From the NCBI GenBank assembly GCA_023512835.1, contig CM042087.1, positions 5,958,550 to 6,022,549 of the forward strand: 64,000 nt of DNA. Reading direction: 5' to 3'. This DNA comes from Taxillus chinensis (lineage: Eukaryota > Streptophyta > Magnoliopsida > Santalales > Loranthaceae). The position numbers and the translations under genes were made by a program. The notes under the pieces are model-generated. The model was given only the letters and a program-made list of their open reading frames with translations. It was not told the DNA's origin and did no database searches. Below, one piece after another: positions 23,099 through 34,870 of this stretch; the first letter of the stretch is position 1, and every line of letters begins with the position of its first letter.

Positions 23099-23665
23099 AC
23101 GGCTGCGGTGGCTGAAGAAGAGAACCCTAAACCTAAAACAAGGAGCCTTCACCTCTTTATATAGACACCTCCATACGCCAAAACGACGTCGTTTTGATTA
23201 AATGAATCACAGCATCAAAACGACGTAGTTTTAATGGAACAAGCTACAACCTTTCGGCATCCATACACGCCAAAATATCCATAATTCCAACATGCCCCTT
23301 TGGAAAAAGATGTTTAGAACAACAAAACCAAGATGACGGTACAAAAATATGGCTGCACGCCATAATACATGTCATATCCCCATATGACGTGCAGCTCTAA
23401 ATGCTATAAAATTCTACCCCAAGCTTCCTTGCATCATGTAGAAGGCAGGCATACAATAATATCCTTGCACGTCATAATGCCCCATATGACGTGCACTCTA
23501 TTTCTACCTCCCTAGGCTGCCCTCTTTCGTCAAAAGTTCCCTATTTGGTAAATAAAATGATTTGGCTGAAGTCCATGAGTAGAAGTTCCCCAAAAACTAG
23601 AAAATTTCCACTTAAAAGGCGAAACTGTGACTAACTCCACACATCCCAAAACACGGGTCACTACA
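21972..23665 (-). mobile_element. Solo LTR of a Tekay-type Gypsy family (family A), minus orientation
   Basis: Plus strand runs TGTCACGACCC to GGGTCACTACA, that is TGTAGTGACCC to GGGTCGTGACA in its own sense, with 5-bp duplications GGCTT. It carries the family's ACGT-core palindromes (23180-23240), a TATA-like TATATA box next to them (about 23159) and a (CT)n tract (23057-23095). No internal sequence, so it arose by LTR-LTR recombination. Confidence 0.93.
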
Positions 23666-23670
23666 GGCTT
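23666..23670 (+). repeat. Target-site duplication GGCTT, right copy
   Basis: Partner of 21967-21971. Confidence 0.92.
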
Positions 23671-24137
23671 GAACTGAAAAATAGAAATGGCCCACAGCAA
23701 TGATAGGCTTAAACTAAAAATTGAAAGGCCCACAGAAACGATAGGCTCGAATTGAAAATGGAAAGGCCCACAGCAACGATAGGCTTAAACTGAAAATTGA
23801 AAGCCCACAGTGACGATAGGCTTGAATTGAAAAGTGAAAGGCCCATCGCAATGATAGGCTTAAACTGAAAATTGAAAGGCCCACAGGAATGGTAGGCATG
23901 AACTAAAAATTGACAGGCCCAGAGCAACGATAGGCTCGAATTAAAAATGGAAAGCCCACAGCAACGATAGGCTTGAATTGAAAATTGAAAGGCCCACAGC
24001 AACGGTAGGCGTGAACTAAAAATTCAAAGGCCCACAGCAACGATAGGCTCAAATTGAAAATAGAAAGCCCACGGCAACGATAGGCTTGAATTGAAAATGG
24101 AAAAGCCCACAGCAATGATAGGCTTAAACTGGAAAGA

Positions 24138-25177
24138 CTTATTGGAGACATCAATTGGTATTTGAGGGAAATACTTTGGGGAATTGGTGAGCTTGGGAAG
24201 TAACCCAATCTGGGCTCCCACTACAAGTTCACTCAATGAGATCACTCTACGAGGTGACCCAAAAAGAGAAAGAGTTTGTTCACGTGCCAAAGGGATGCGT
24301 TTAGAGCTTGGGGAAATTGCAAAGAAAGATTTGTACAGTTGAACAAAGAAAGCTAGGATAGCTTGATGAAAAGCTGGCTGAGTATGAGCTCTTAGGATCT
24401 TCAGAGGCGACAACATTCTTGAAATTACAGAGTATGCTGAATGTATGCAAATGATGCATGGAATGTAGTGTGCTATATGCGGGGATGCATAAACCTCAAC
24501 CTGTGGAGCAAATGATGCAATATGATGCAACGCGATGTATGCATCTAATGCAATGTGATGTTTTGGCAAGGGCTGAAGATTTATCTCAATGCTATTAGAG
24601 AGGTTGGCTAATATTCAACTTGTTGGGGAACAATTTTTCTCTAGCTAGGGAGTCTGCTTTATCATTGCTGGGGAACTCCCTTTTGTGGATGAAGGGTCTG
24701 TTTAATTTAGCTTTGCCGCATTAAGGAGCTTGACTTGACGACTTCTCTGGGGATAGTGATATTCTGTGGAGATATGGGTATTCTGAGTTGGGGGACTTAA
24801 TTTGTTTGTGGATTTTGAGCTTGACCCTGTCCATAAGGCAATGCCAAAGGAGCCTACTGGTGATTTAAGATATTCTACTTAAATGTGAAATGAAGATGAT
24901 AGAGATGAAAAATGGGATTTGGCTAGTTTGATTCCATAAAACATATTTATATCATAAAAAGTGCCCTATTGTTATAATCTGATAAACAGAACTAGAAGTC
25001 TTTAAAAAGCATAATATACAAATTTGATTCGAGTATTCCTTAGGTGTGACCAACTCTTCCACTGTTTACAGCTGTTGTCTTTAGGTGACGCTGTTTCCAC
25101 TGTTTGCAAAGGACCCTATTTTAGGTGGTCCTGATCCTTGGATTCTAACTGCTTTCACCCTTCAGGATTTGTCGTCG
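24138..25177 (-). other. Ogre 3' untranslated region, unique part
   Basis: No gene recognised. A run of ATG-rich words (ATGATGCAATATGATGCAAC type) lies at 24440-24560, possibly a degenerate short repeat. Confidence 0.45.
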
Positions 25178-25400
25178 GCTTTGTATTTTACCGTTGGTGC
25201 CCTTTCAGGTTTTCACCAAGTCCGCCTTTGCTTGCTTCTTTGTCTATTGTTGGAGCTTTGTATTTTACCCTTGGTGCCTTTTCAGGTTTTCACCAAGTCC
25301 ACTCATTGCTTGCTTCTTTGTCTATTTTTGGAGCTTTGTATTTTACCATTGGTATCTTTTCAGGTTTTCACCAAGTCCACTCATTGCTGTCATGCTTTTA
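25178..25400. repeat. 78-bp tandem repeat in the Ogre 3' region
   Basis: GCTTTGTATTTTACC begins units at 25178, 25255 and 25333 (spacing 77 and 78), each followed by TTTCAGGTTTTCACCAAGTC. About 2.7 units. A second, unrelated array beside the 38-bp one. Confidence 0.9.
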
Positions 25401-25437
25401 TTCCTTCCATGTCCTGAAAGAAAGATTAAGGAACTCT

Positions 25438-28400
25438 TCATTTGGATGGGAGAGTCATGCATAAAATTTTTTTCACTGCATCACTATTCACTGGGTTAGG
25501 GGGCTCATCACCATCCATTCTGGCAAGGATTAAAGCACCATCTGAGAATGCTTTCTTCACAACATATGGGCCTTCATAATTGGGAGTCCACTTGCCTCTA
25601 TGGTCATGTTGGATTGGTAAAATCTTCTTGAGGACGAGGTCACCCGCTTGAAAGCTTCCAAGCTTCACCTTTTTATTGTAGTTGTTTATCATTCTCTAAT
25701 GATACAATTGTCCTCTACAGACTGCTGCCAAGCATTTGCCCTCAATTAAATTCAACTGCTCATAACAACTTTGGGCCCATTCTGCTTCTTCGAGTTGAGT
25801 ATCCTTGAGTACTCGGAGGGAAGGTACCTCCACTTCGATAGGTAAGACTGCCTCCATACCATAAACCAAAGAAAACGGAGTTGCCCCAGTTGATGTTCGT
25901 ACTGAGGTGCGGTAAGCATGCAAAGCATATGGTAGTTTCTCATGCCAATCTTTGTATGTCTCAGTCATCTTTCTGATAATGTTCTTAATGTTCTTATTGG
26001 ATGCTTCAATTGCTCCATTCATCTTGGGGCGATAGGGGGTCAAGTTGCGGTGTTGAATTTTGTATGCTTCGCACAACTTACCCATCATCCGACTATTCAG
26101 ATTGATGACATTATCTGTTATGATCTGCTCAGGAAGCCCGTATCAACATATAATGTTGCTCCGCAAAAATTTGAGCACCACAGCTTGTGTGACGTTGGCA
26201 TATGACGCTGCTTCTACCCACTTGGTAAAGTAATCGATGGCCACCAAAATGAAACGATGACCATTGGATGCTTTCGGAGATATCGGTCCGATCACATCAA
26301 TGCCCCAAAGTGAAAACGGCCACGGGGAAACCATCACATGCAGTCTGGATGGCGGTACTTGGATTTTATCGCCATAAATTTGACACTTGAGGCATTTGCG
26401 CACATATTCAATGCAATCCTTTTCCATGGTGGCTCAATAATAGCCCATTCGCATTATTTGTCTTGTTAATGCATGTCCATTTGCGTGTGAACCGCATTCT
26501 CCTTCGTGCACTTCTTTCATTATTTGTTTCGACTCTTCTTTTGCCAAGCACCGCAGTAACACCATGTCATGATTTCACTTATATAGGATGGGACCACCAA
26601 GGTAATAGTTGGATGCCGACCTTCGAATATTTCTTTTATCAGACTCAGAGGCCTCGGCTGGGTATTCTTGCTTGAGCAAATACTGTCTGATGTCATCAAA
26701 CCAGGGCTTTTCTTCAATATTTCCTTCAATGGCCATGCAATGTGCAAGAGTATCCTGTATACGGATATCAAAAGATTGGACTTCCAACTTTGTGTCTAGC
26801 CGAAGTAGGGAGGCTAACATGGCCAGCGCATCAGGAATCTGATTGTATTCCCTGGGCATATGCTCGAATATGATGTCTTCGAATTGCTCGGCTAACTCCG
26901 TAACATGTTTCCGATATGGGATTAATTTGTGGTTTCAAGTCTCCCATTCTCCCTTTACTTGAAAAATGATAAGTGCAGAATCGCCAAACACCCGTAATTT
27001 TTTTATTCCTTTGTTAATTGCTTCTTAAAGTCCCATCACACAGGCCTCATATTCTGCTACATTGTTGGTGCAAGGGAAGGTTAACTTGGCCGTCATCGGG
27101 AAGTGTTCGCCTTTTGGAGATATTAGAAAGGCTCCAATGTCGTGCCCCAAGAGGATAGAGGCTCCATCAAACCACATTGTCCATATGTCTGATACTTCTG
27201 CCGTGAGAATGTTTATGTGCTCATCTGGAAATCCAACAGTCATAGGCTCGTAATCTTCTAGTGCTCTGTCTGCCAAGTAATCAGCTATTGCACTCCCTTT
27301 GATGGCTTTTTGAGGCACATAGATGATATCATATTTCGATAGGACCAATTGCCATTCGGCAATTCTTCCAGAGATGGATGGCTTTTCCAAGAGATATTTG
27401 AGTGGATCATGCCTCAAAATCAGCCATATGGTATGATAAAGAGTGTATTGCCTCAATCGTCTTGTTATCCAAACAAGGGCACAACATGTCTTTTCCAATG
27501 GTGTGTAATTCTCTTCATTGATAGTGAACTTCTTGCCCAGATAATAAATGGCCTGCTCTTTTTTGCCTGTAGAATCATGTTGCCCCAAGACACAACCCAT
27601 TGATGACTCTTGAACAATCAGGTATAAGATTAAAGGTCTGTCTGGTACTGGTGGGACCAAAATAGGTGGATTGGTTAGATACTGTTTGATCCTGTCAAAA
27701 GCTTCTTGACATTTTTCATTCCAAATTTTTGGATTGTTCTTCCGTAACGTCTTCAAAATTGGTTCACATGTGGCTGTTAATTGTGAAATGAATCGGGCAA
27801 TGTAATTCAATCGCCCGAGGAATCCTCTGACCTCCTTGATGGTTCGAGTTGGGGGCATCTCTTGGATAGCTCGAACTTTATCTGGATCGATCTCCACTCC
27901 TTTTTGGCTCACGATGAAGCCTAACAGTTTTCCCGACATGGCTCCAAAAGTGCATTTTTCGGGATTCAATTTGAGTTAATATTTCCGTAGCCTGTTGAAG
28001 AGCTTGTGGAGTACTTCAATGTGATCTTCAGTGCTTCGTGATTTGGCTATCATGTCATCCACATATACTTCGACCTCTTTATGCATCATATCATGGAATA
28101 GCGTCACCATGGCTAGCTGATAGGTTGCCCCTGCATTCTTCAGACCAAAAGGCATCACATTATAACAGAATATGCCCCAAAGTGTTGTAAACGTGGTCCT
28201 CTCCTTGTGTTCGGGGGCCATACGAATCTGATTGTGGCCCGAAAAGCCATCTATGAATGAGAATAGAGCATGTTTTGCTGTGTTATCCACTAGGGTATCA
28301 ATGTGAGGAAGCGGGAAGTTATCTTTCGAACTGGCCCAGTTCAGATCTCTATAATCAACACACATGCGCACTTTGCCTCCTTTCTTCGGTACTGGTACAA

Positions 28401-28915
28401 CATTGGCCACCCATTCTGGATAATGGGAGACACTTAGGAAACCTCCATCCCATTGCTTTTTGATTTCTTCTTTAATCTTCAGTAGCATCTCTAGTCTCAT
28501 TCTTCGCAATTTCTGCTGTACTGGCTTGCACTCTGGCTTGACTGGTATATGGTGCTGCACTATGTCTGTGTTTAACCCTGGAATATCTTGATAGAACCAT
28601 GCAAAAACATCTATGTAGCTCCTTAACAGCTCGATTAATTGTTTCTTGATGTCGGCAGCTATCAAAGACCCTACCCTCAATTCTCTTGGTTCGGCTATCG
28701 TCCCTAAATTCACCGTTTCTACTGGGTCTTCACTTGGAATGGATAAGCGATTGTCCCTTTCCAATAGGCGTATGATCTCTCCCGATAGCTCAGGTATCTC
28801 CTCTACCTCATCCTCATCAGCTTCAAACACTGGCTGCTCCCAGTTTGGACTTTGGTCAAACCTTAGGCATCTCGTTTCGCTTTCGCATACTATGTTTTCA
28901 TTGACATTGTGATAC
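25438..28915 (-). pseudogene. Ogre reverse transcriptase - RNase H - integrase
   Basis: The second exon of the Ogre pol. RT: YPEWVANVVPVPKKGGKVRM then CVDYRDLN, MPFGLKNAGATYQ and the catalytic YVDD (about 28060). The connection and RNase H follow (27969-26575), then integrase with the zinc-binding end CLKCQ, core WGIDVIGPI and DYFTKWVEA, and the C-terminal GPYVVKKAF block ending at 25438. From 28968 to 25438 it stays in one frame with seven in-frame stops (27976, 27025, near 26930, 26575, near 26430, 26143, 25696) and no frameshift I can see. Each stop fits a C-to-T or G-to-A change of the expected codon. Not functional. Confidence 0.94.
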
Positions 28916-29102
28916 CTGCTTATAAGATAATGACAAGTTGGTAACCAAATATGATATGCATATGTCATGAATGGAATGCACCATGAAATATTTGAAAAAA
29001 AGGTACATTTTATTGGAAAGCTTTTAGTAAAAACAAATGTTCACCGTTTCAAAGATGTTAAAATAGAATACATTAAATCCCAGTGACCCCATAAGCATTA
29101 CA
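28916..29102 (-). other. Predicted Ogre intron (187 nt)
   Basis: Minus-strand donor AT|GTAATG at 29102 and acceptor AAGCAG|GT ending at 28916. Removal joins the protease-side frame (ending LDLPIM) to the RT-side frame (YHNVNEN) in phase. An intron here is known for Ogre elements. Confidence 0.75.
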
Positions 29103-32100
29103 TTATGGGGAGGTCCAAGATGGTCCAATTGTTTAATGGCTGGTTGGGATCCTCTCGCACCAACTGAACCATCTCGCTTGGTGCATGCTTGTCTGTGTCC
29201 AGTGCAACCACAGTCCCTATCTCGGGCTCAGGTTGGCTCTTATAGATAAATCCTCCAGTCCGGAATGTAACATTTAAGGGGGGAAAGCTCCTCCTTTCCT
29301 CTTGTATTGGCCTTTTCTGCAACTTTGCCATTTTGATTTCCCTCCTTTTAGCAGCTTCCCTATGTCTGTCAGCTCTTGTAGGCACGTAGCCTAGCCCAAA
29401 CTTCTCGGTATTTTCTCGGATGGTCAATGGTTTCTGGATTCCTTGAGCCTTTGGGCCTAATCTTGCCCTGGATTATACCCTTGCTTGATCATGGTGGCTG
29501 CAACCATTCTTGCAGCCTTCGAGAGATAATGGCTTGGGGCAGAAGTGACATTCACCATCTCAAATGCCCGATAGGAGCATTCTGGTATATCTTCGTTATT
29601 CTCAACATAAGGAACCAATGCTGGCTTGGTGACTAGGAAACTTGTTTCCCCAGAGATGCTAATGAGCTGATCTCCCATTACAAATTTCATCTTTTGGTGG
29701 AGGCTTGACGGCACTGCTCTGGCCATGTGGATCCAAGGTCTTCCCAACAAACAGCTATAGTAGGGTGTAATGTCCATCACTTGAAATTCCACCGTAAAAG
29801 TCACTGGCCCAATTAGGAGTGGAATGTCCAAAGTTCCCACCACATCACGTTTGCCTCCATCGAATGCTCGTACCTTCATTGTACAAGGGCACATATAGGA
29901 TGCATCGACTGGCAGTTGTTGCAGTATATGTAAGGGCATAATGTTCAAGGCAGAGCCATTATCGATAAGTACTTGAGTTATGGTGTGCTCCTTACATTTG
30001 ACTGTGATGTGCAGAGCCTTTATATGCCCCTTTCCTTTCTAAAGCAGCTCATCATCTCCAAAGCTGATGACGTTGTTCATAATGAGATTACTAGTGAGTC
30101 CATCCACATTCGCCACTAGGATGGTTGGAGGAAGATAGGCTTGGCTTAGAACCTTCATGAGTGCTTCCCGGTGAGGTTGGGAATCTATCATTAATGAGAG
30201 CAACGAGATACGAGCCGGTTGTCGACTCAGCTGGTCCACAATGTTATACTCACTCTGCTTCATGAGTTTCAGAAATTCTGTTGTCTCTTCTTGAGTGACT
30301 AGTGTTCCTTTCTTTGTTACCTCCAGTGTTGGCTCAATGTCTGGTTCGACAACTTTTTCTTTCCTTGCTTTGTCAACCATATCAGGGGCATAAGCACGAC
30401 CACTCCGGGTTTCTTTTCTGCTGTGGTGGCTCCCTGAACTACCTCACAGTTGTAGTTCCATGGGACCGCATTATCTGTCTTGTAGGGGAAAGGGGCAGGG
30501 ACACATATGGTGAGAGGTGTAATTCCATGAGAGGTGTAATTCCAAGGGGTGTTGGCACCCAAGACGGTTTGTATAACATGTCTTCTTGGATCATGTGGCT
30601 TTGATTGTCTGCTTCTCCTCTTGAGAATTCGATCATTCTCTGGTTCATGAGCTTTTGTACCTGTCTAGCGAACTCGCTACATTGTTTGATGTCGTGTCCC
30701 CGTGACATCTTGTGATAAGGGCATTGTTTCTCCCCATCTATTCCCTTTCCTATCTCTAGCGCGTCTTTAGTGAGTATATACTCATGTTCCTGTAGCAGGG
30801 TAAACAAATATGTCTTCTCCATTTGTACATGGGAGACCTTCTCCAGCCGTCCTTCTGTGGTGATATTGGCCACATCATGAGAGTGTTCTAGGAGTGGATT
30901 ATTGTTCACGTTTTGCGTCCTAGTCAGTGTGGAAAAGTCTAGCCACTTCGCATCCTTTAATGCCTGAACCTTCCTTTTGAATGTTATACAATTTTCAATA
31001 TCATGTCCAGCTCCACCTGCATGATATTCACATCTGGCATCCGGCTTGTACCAGGCCGGGGGAGGAGACTTTATTTCTCCCAAGGGTATAGGGGTTACCA
31101 TCCTTGCCTCTAAAAGCTTGGGGTATAATTCCGTATAAGTCATTGGAATTGGGTCAAACTCTTGTCTTGGTCGACAAGAAGCCTGATTCGCTCCTGCCTG
31201 TTGGGTCTGGGCCCTCGGTTGCCCCTGTCCTTGGAATGAGGCTCCTGGTCCTTCTGGAGTTGCTGGCCTTGGTTGCTCTGGGTATGGCGCTCTCGGTTGA
31301 AATGAGTTAGGTACCATTGAATATGGAAATGGAACCCCTCCTTACGGCAAGTATGGCATGAACTGGGGAGGTGGTGCAGGTGCAGCGTAGGCGGCCACTG
31401 GTGATCCTTGGTAGTACCCTGGTGCTTGGTAGAATGTCGGCCGCATCGCCTGGTTCGATCGATATACGAGGTTGCTCTCACCTTCTTTCTTCTTAGGTGG
31501 TGGTTGAGACCTTTTTGATGCCTCTGCCACATCACCCTTTAGCTTTCCTCCTTTAATTCCACTTTCTACATGTTCACCGGATGCGACCAAGTCTGCAAAG
31601 CTGCTAGAGACGTTCCCGATTAACTTCTCATAGTAGACGCCTTTCAGTGTGTTGATAAAAAGAGTAGTGAGTTCTCTTTCTGTAAGGGGAGGTTGGACCT
31701 CCATTGCAATCTCTCTCCACCTTCGTGCATAATCCTTGAAGCTTTCGTCAGATCCCTTTTCCAAGGACTGCAGGGTTAGTCAATCCAGCGCCAGCTCAGT
31801 GACATGTTTGTATTGTCCCAAGAAGGAGGTAGCTAATTCCTTCCATGTCTTGATGCAGTTTCCATTTAGATGAAAGTACCAGCGAAGGGATGCCCCAGTT
31901 AGGCTTTCCTGTAAACAATGCATGAGGAGCTTGTCTTCACCAGCATAAGCAGCCATCTTTTGACAATACATGGCCAAATTTGTCTTTGGACACCGGGTCC
32001 CATTGAACCTCTCAAATTCCGGCATCTTGAATTTTGGTGGCAACATCACTCCTAGCACTAAGCATAAGTCTTGCGGGCTAGTTATACCATAGCTGTTGAC

Positions 32101-32469
32101 ACCCTCTATGGCTTTTAATCTTTCCTCTAGACGTCTCAGGGTGGGAGACTCCATGTTTTCCTAGGGAACTGGGGATCCCATTGCTTCCATTACATTTCCC
32201 GGTGCTGGCATAGTGAAGTGAGTTTGATTTGGGGTTGGAGGTTGTGCCATAGCAGGATGGTATGTGGGTGCCTGGCTTGGAGCTAGGTTGGGCGACTGAA
32301 CAGCCTCCTGTCCCTGCTCTTGACGGTAATTGATAGTTCCCCCTGTCAAAATTCTTCCTCTTTCTTCAGTCAACTTTGTGAGCATTTTCATTATTGCAGA
32401 TATTTGCCCTTGTAGGGCTTGCTGTGACTGTTCCAAACCCATGAGTCTGTTCTCTATTTCGTCTGCCAT
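29103..32469 (-). pseudogene. Ogre gag - protease
   Basis: Gag starts MADEIENRLMGLEQ (32469). Its capsid-like part (32154-31400) has FERFNGTRCP, LRWYFHLNG and FINTLKGVYYEKLIG. A Tat-type Cys/His block CEYHAGGAGHDIENC is at about 31010 and a second, CPYHKMSRGHDIKQC, at about 30700. The protease active-site motif is DNGSALNIMPL near 29960, the DNGSA form seen in this lineage, followed by SCLLGRPWIH. In-frame stops lie at 32161, 31780 and 31342. A 17-bp tandem duplication (30511-30544) shifts the frame, and another break lies near 30000. The protein would feed into RT after splicing. Confidence 0.9.
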
Positions 32470-32773
32470 TGGTTGTGGCTGTGGTATTTGATTGCGCCGA
32501 GATCTGAGATTGTAAGAGTGCGCAATCCTGGAGAAAGTCGGCTACCGACCTAGGTGCAAGGTAATTTTTACTTGATTTTGAATTTTGATATACATGTATG
32601 CATGAATGGCTATGCAAAGAGTTAGAGAAGCAAATAACTTTATTTCAAACATTTTCAAACAAACACGCAGTACAATGCAGAAATGCCATGCAGATGAGAG
32701 CTATGGCTACATGATCTTAAGGCACACTTCCATTCATTTCCTAAGTAGCACGACGCCTTTTCCTCTGAGGTGG

Positions 32774-34183
32774 TCACTTGCCTGCTTCCTCCCTCTGCTT
32801 CAATATGGTCTCGACCTGTTTTTCCCTCAACTGCAACTGCTGGAGAGCTCCTTCTAGAGATGCTTCCAGCCTTTGGATCTGCTGCCTGAGATTTTGATTC
32901 TCTAGGAGGATGGCTCTCATGTCCATCGTTAACTGTGGCTTGTGTTGTGCCCTCCAAGGTATATACGCTGGATAAACGCCAGTTTTTGAACTGTTGGGTT
33001 GGATCCTGAGTGGGGCGGACCATGCCTGATACATCTTTTGGCCTTTCACTGCGAGCATGGTTCTGCTATAAGTGAAGTCACAATCTTCCATGCCAAATAG
33101 CACAGGGATAATCTGATGATGCCCGACTTGTCTTCCACCCTGTAGTGGTGCATATGCGGTTCCTCCCCAAGGTCCTAAGAGTGGAACCCAATTGTAGTCC
33201 CCGCAGCTATATGTCATGGAGACCACTGGCATCCAAGGAGCAGTCCAGGTAATGTCAGCTTCTGTGAGGTTCTCTAACTTCTTTCTCTAGTCTTCAAAGC
33301 CTTTAGGTAAGTTCCACTTGCTGAGCAGAATATCCAATAGTGTCATGGCTGGCAACTGGTACACAACAAAAACACGAGAAACACTACAAGGGAAATGACC
33401 TTGCATCCAAGTACACAGGAGAGGCAGGCACCCCATGAATTGCCCTAAGCCTTTACTCCTCAGATAAGTAAGAGATCGAATGGTTTCAGCTAAGATAGCA
33501 GGAGTAGGGTCACATCCTTTGAGCACCTGCTGGACCAAATCAACAATTGCTCCATCGATGTGGCCCGGTATCCTTGGGAAAACGACTAGCCCGTATATAG
33601 CTAGTGTAAGCAATTTGTGTGCCTCTGCTTCTGTGGTAGTTTGTATCATTTCTTTTATTGTGGCCCATGGAAGATATTCGCGCCCACCATAGGTTGTTGC
33701 CGCCGGTGAGTCACATACTGGCTTTCCCATTATTTCAGCAAAGGCCCTTCGACATGATCTTCTGGGCTCCAGTAAATAAATCTTCCTTTTGTTTTCCTCA
33801 ACTAGGATATCCAGTAATCTTTTGTATTCTTCTATTGTGAGAACAAGAACTATGTCGTTGAAGTCAAAGCACCGCCGTCGAGGCTCCCAGAAATATATGG
33901 CTGCCCCAAGGATATCCTTATCGGCCAGTAGCTCGGTCACATGGAACAAATCCCCAAACTGTTGTATATATATGCTTTTCCTTTCGTCTGACCACTGCCT
34001 CCATATGGCCTGTACCTCCTTGGTGTAGTCCAACTAATCTTCTATGATAACATGTTCTGCCTTGTGGGCTTCTCCTAGTGGAAAATCTCCAAGGCGAAGT
34101 TGAATGTCTCTAGATGCTTGGGCCACCACTGCGACAGCCTCCTTATCCTGAGGGCCTTTTAGGAGATGACTGAAAGTTGTCAT
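32774..34183 (-). pseudogene. Ogre ORF1 (extra ORF upstream of gag)
   Basis: A 470-codon frame beginning MTTFSHLLKGP at 34183, with two in-frame TAG stops (34034-34036 and 33287-33289), ending at 32774. The central part (EVQAIWRQWSDERKSIYIQQ, YFWEPRRRCFDFNDI, LVLTIEEYKRLL) matches the plant-specific domain found in Ogre ORF1 and related retroelement or mobile-domain proteins. The C-terminus is a strong coiled coil (LLENQNLRQQIQRLEASLEG region, residues about 415-460). The molecular function of ORF1 is not established. Its place between the primer site and gag is diagnostic of Ogre. Confidence 0.82.
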
Positions 34184-34850
34184 GCCTATATGAATGTCGT
34201 GTTATGCATGATGACAGGTTAGGATGACAAGTTAATATATATCAAGGCAATCAAACAGGATAAAGAGTAACCCAACAGTAAGAAAGCTAATATGTGCAGG
34301 GGATAGCTTAAGGACTACCCTACAAAACAAAGGTTAGCATGGCATGGAATGAGCAAACAACATGCGGGTCAATGCCCCCGATGGGCTTCTATTGCTACAC
34401 CTATCTTATTCGTTGGTTCCCAAACTTTCTCAATAGAGGGCTCCGTACACCATGGGATTTACCGGAGGGGGATCTTAAAAGGATGTGCCTTAAAAGAACC
34501 TCAAGCTTAAGTGAGGAGTACGAGGCCCCATTGCGGATAATGATCAACGCGCTGGGGACCGTACTGAACCTCACTAACCTAAATTGTGTTAAACTCGGGT
34601 ATAGGGTTATGCATGGATGCAACAAGTAGAGAAAGCAGTAAATCATAACTATCATGGTAGTTAAAGCATATAAATAAATCGCAGTTAAAAAAATAAACGA
34701 TAACTATAATGGCAGTTTAAATAAAAAACAAGTAAATCACAATTACATCTAGAAAAAAAACAACTTATCACGATAGTTAAATATATACAACAGTACAATT
34801 AAAATAACCTCCTAATCCTAGTTCTAGACCTAACTCTCTAAAGTGTGTAT
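34184..34850 (-). other. Ogre 5' untranslated leader
   Basis: Between the primer site and ORF1. No gene; short ORFs on both strands look like chance. Confidence 0.5.
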
Positions 34851-34868
34851 TTCCCAACAGAGTCGCCA
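34851..34868 (-). promoter_or_regulatory. Ogre primer binding site
   Basis: The minus strand reads TGGCGACTCTGTTGGGAA, starting two bases inside the 5' LTR. It has the TGG start of a tRNA 3'-end complement and the form seen in other Tat/Ogre elements. I do not assign the tRNA. Confidence 0.8.
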
Positions 34869-34870
34869 GC

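Larger units (their letters stand above)
21832..24137. repeat. 38-bp minisatellite in the Ogre 3' region, split by a solo LTR
   Basis: Units of the form AGCCCACAGCAATGATAGGC followed by TTGAACTGAAAAAT recur with a 38-bp period at 21874, 21912 and 21950. They continue beyond the inserted LTR from 23671 to about 24137, with roughly a dozen further units. The ORFs seen across the array are products of the repeat. Such arrays are a known feature of the 3' untranslated region of Tat-lineage elements. Confidence 0.93.

Noticed and set aside
23530..24208. Several overlapping ORFs with repeated SIFSLSLSLLWAF-like units
   Set aside because: Translations of the 38-bp minisatellite in different frames. 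No conserved protein, and the LTR insertion interrupts them.
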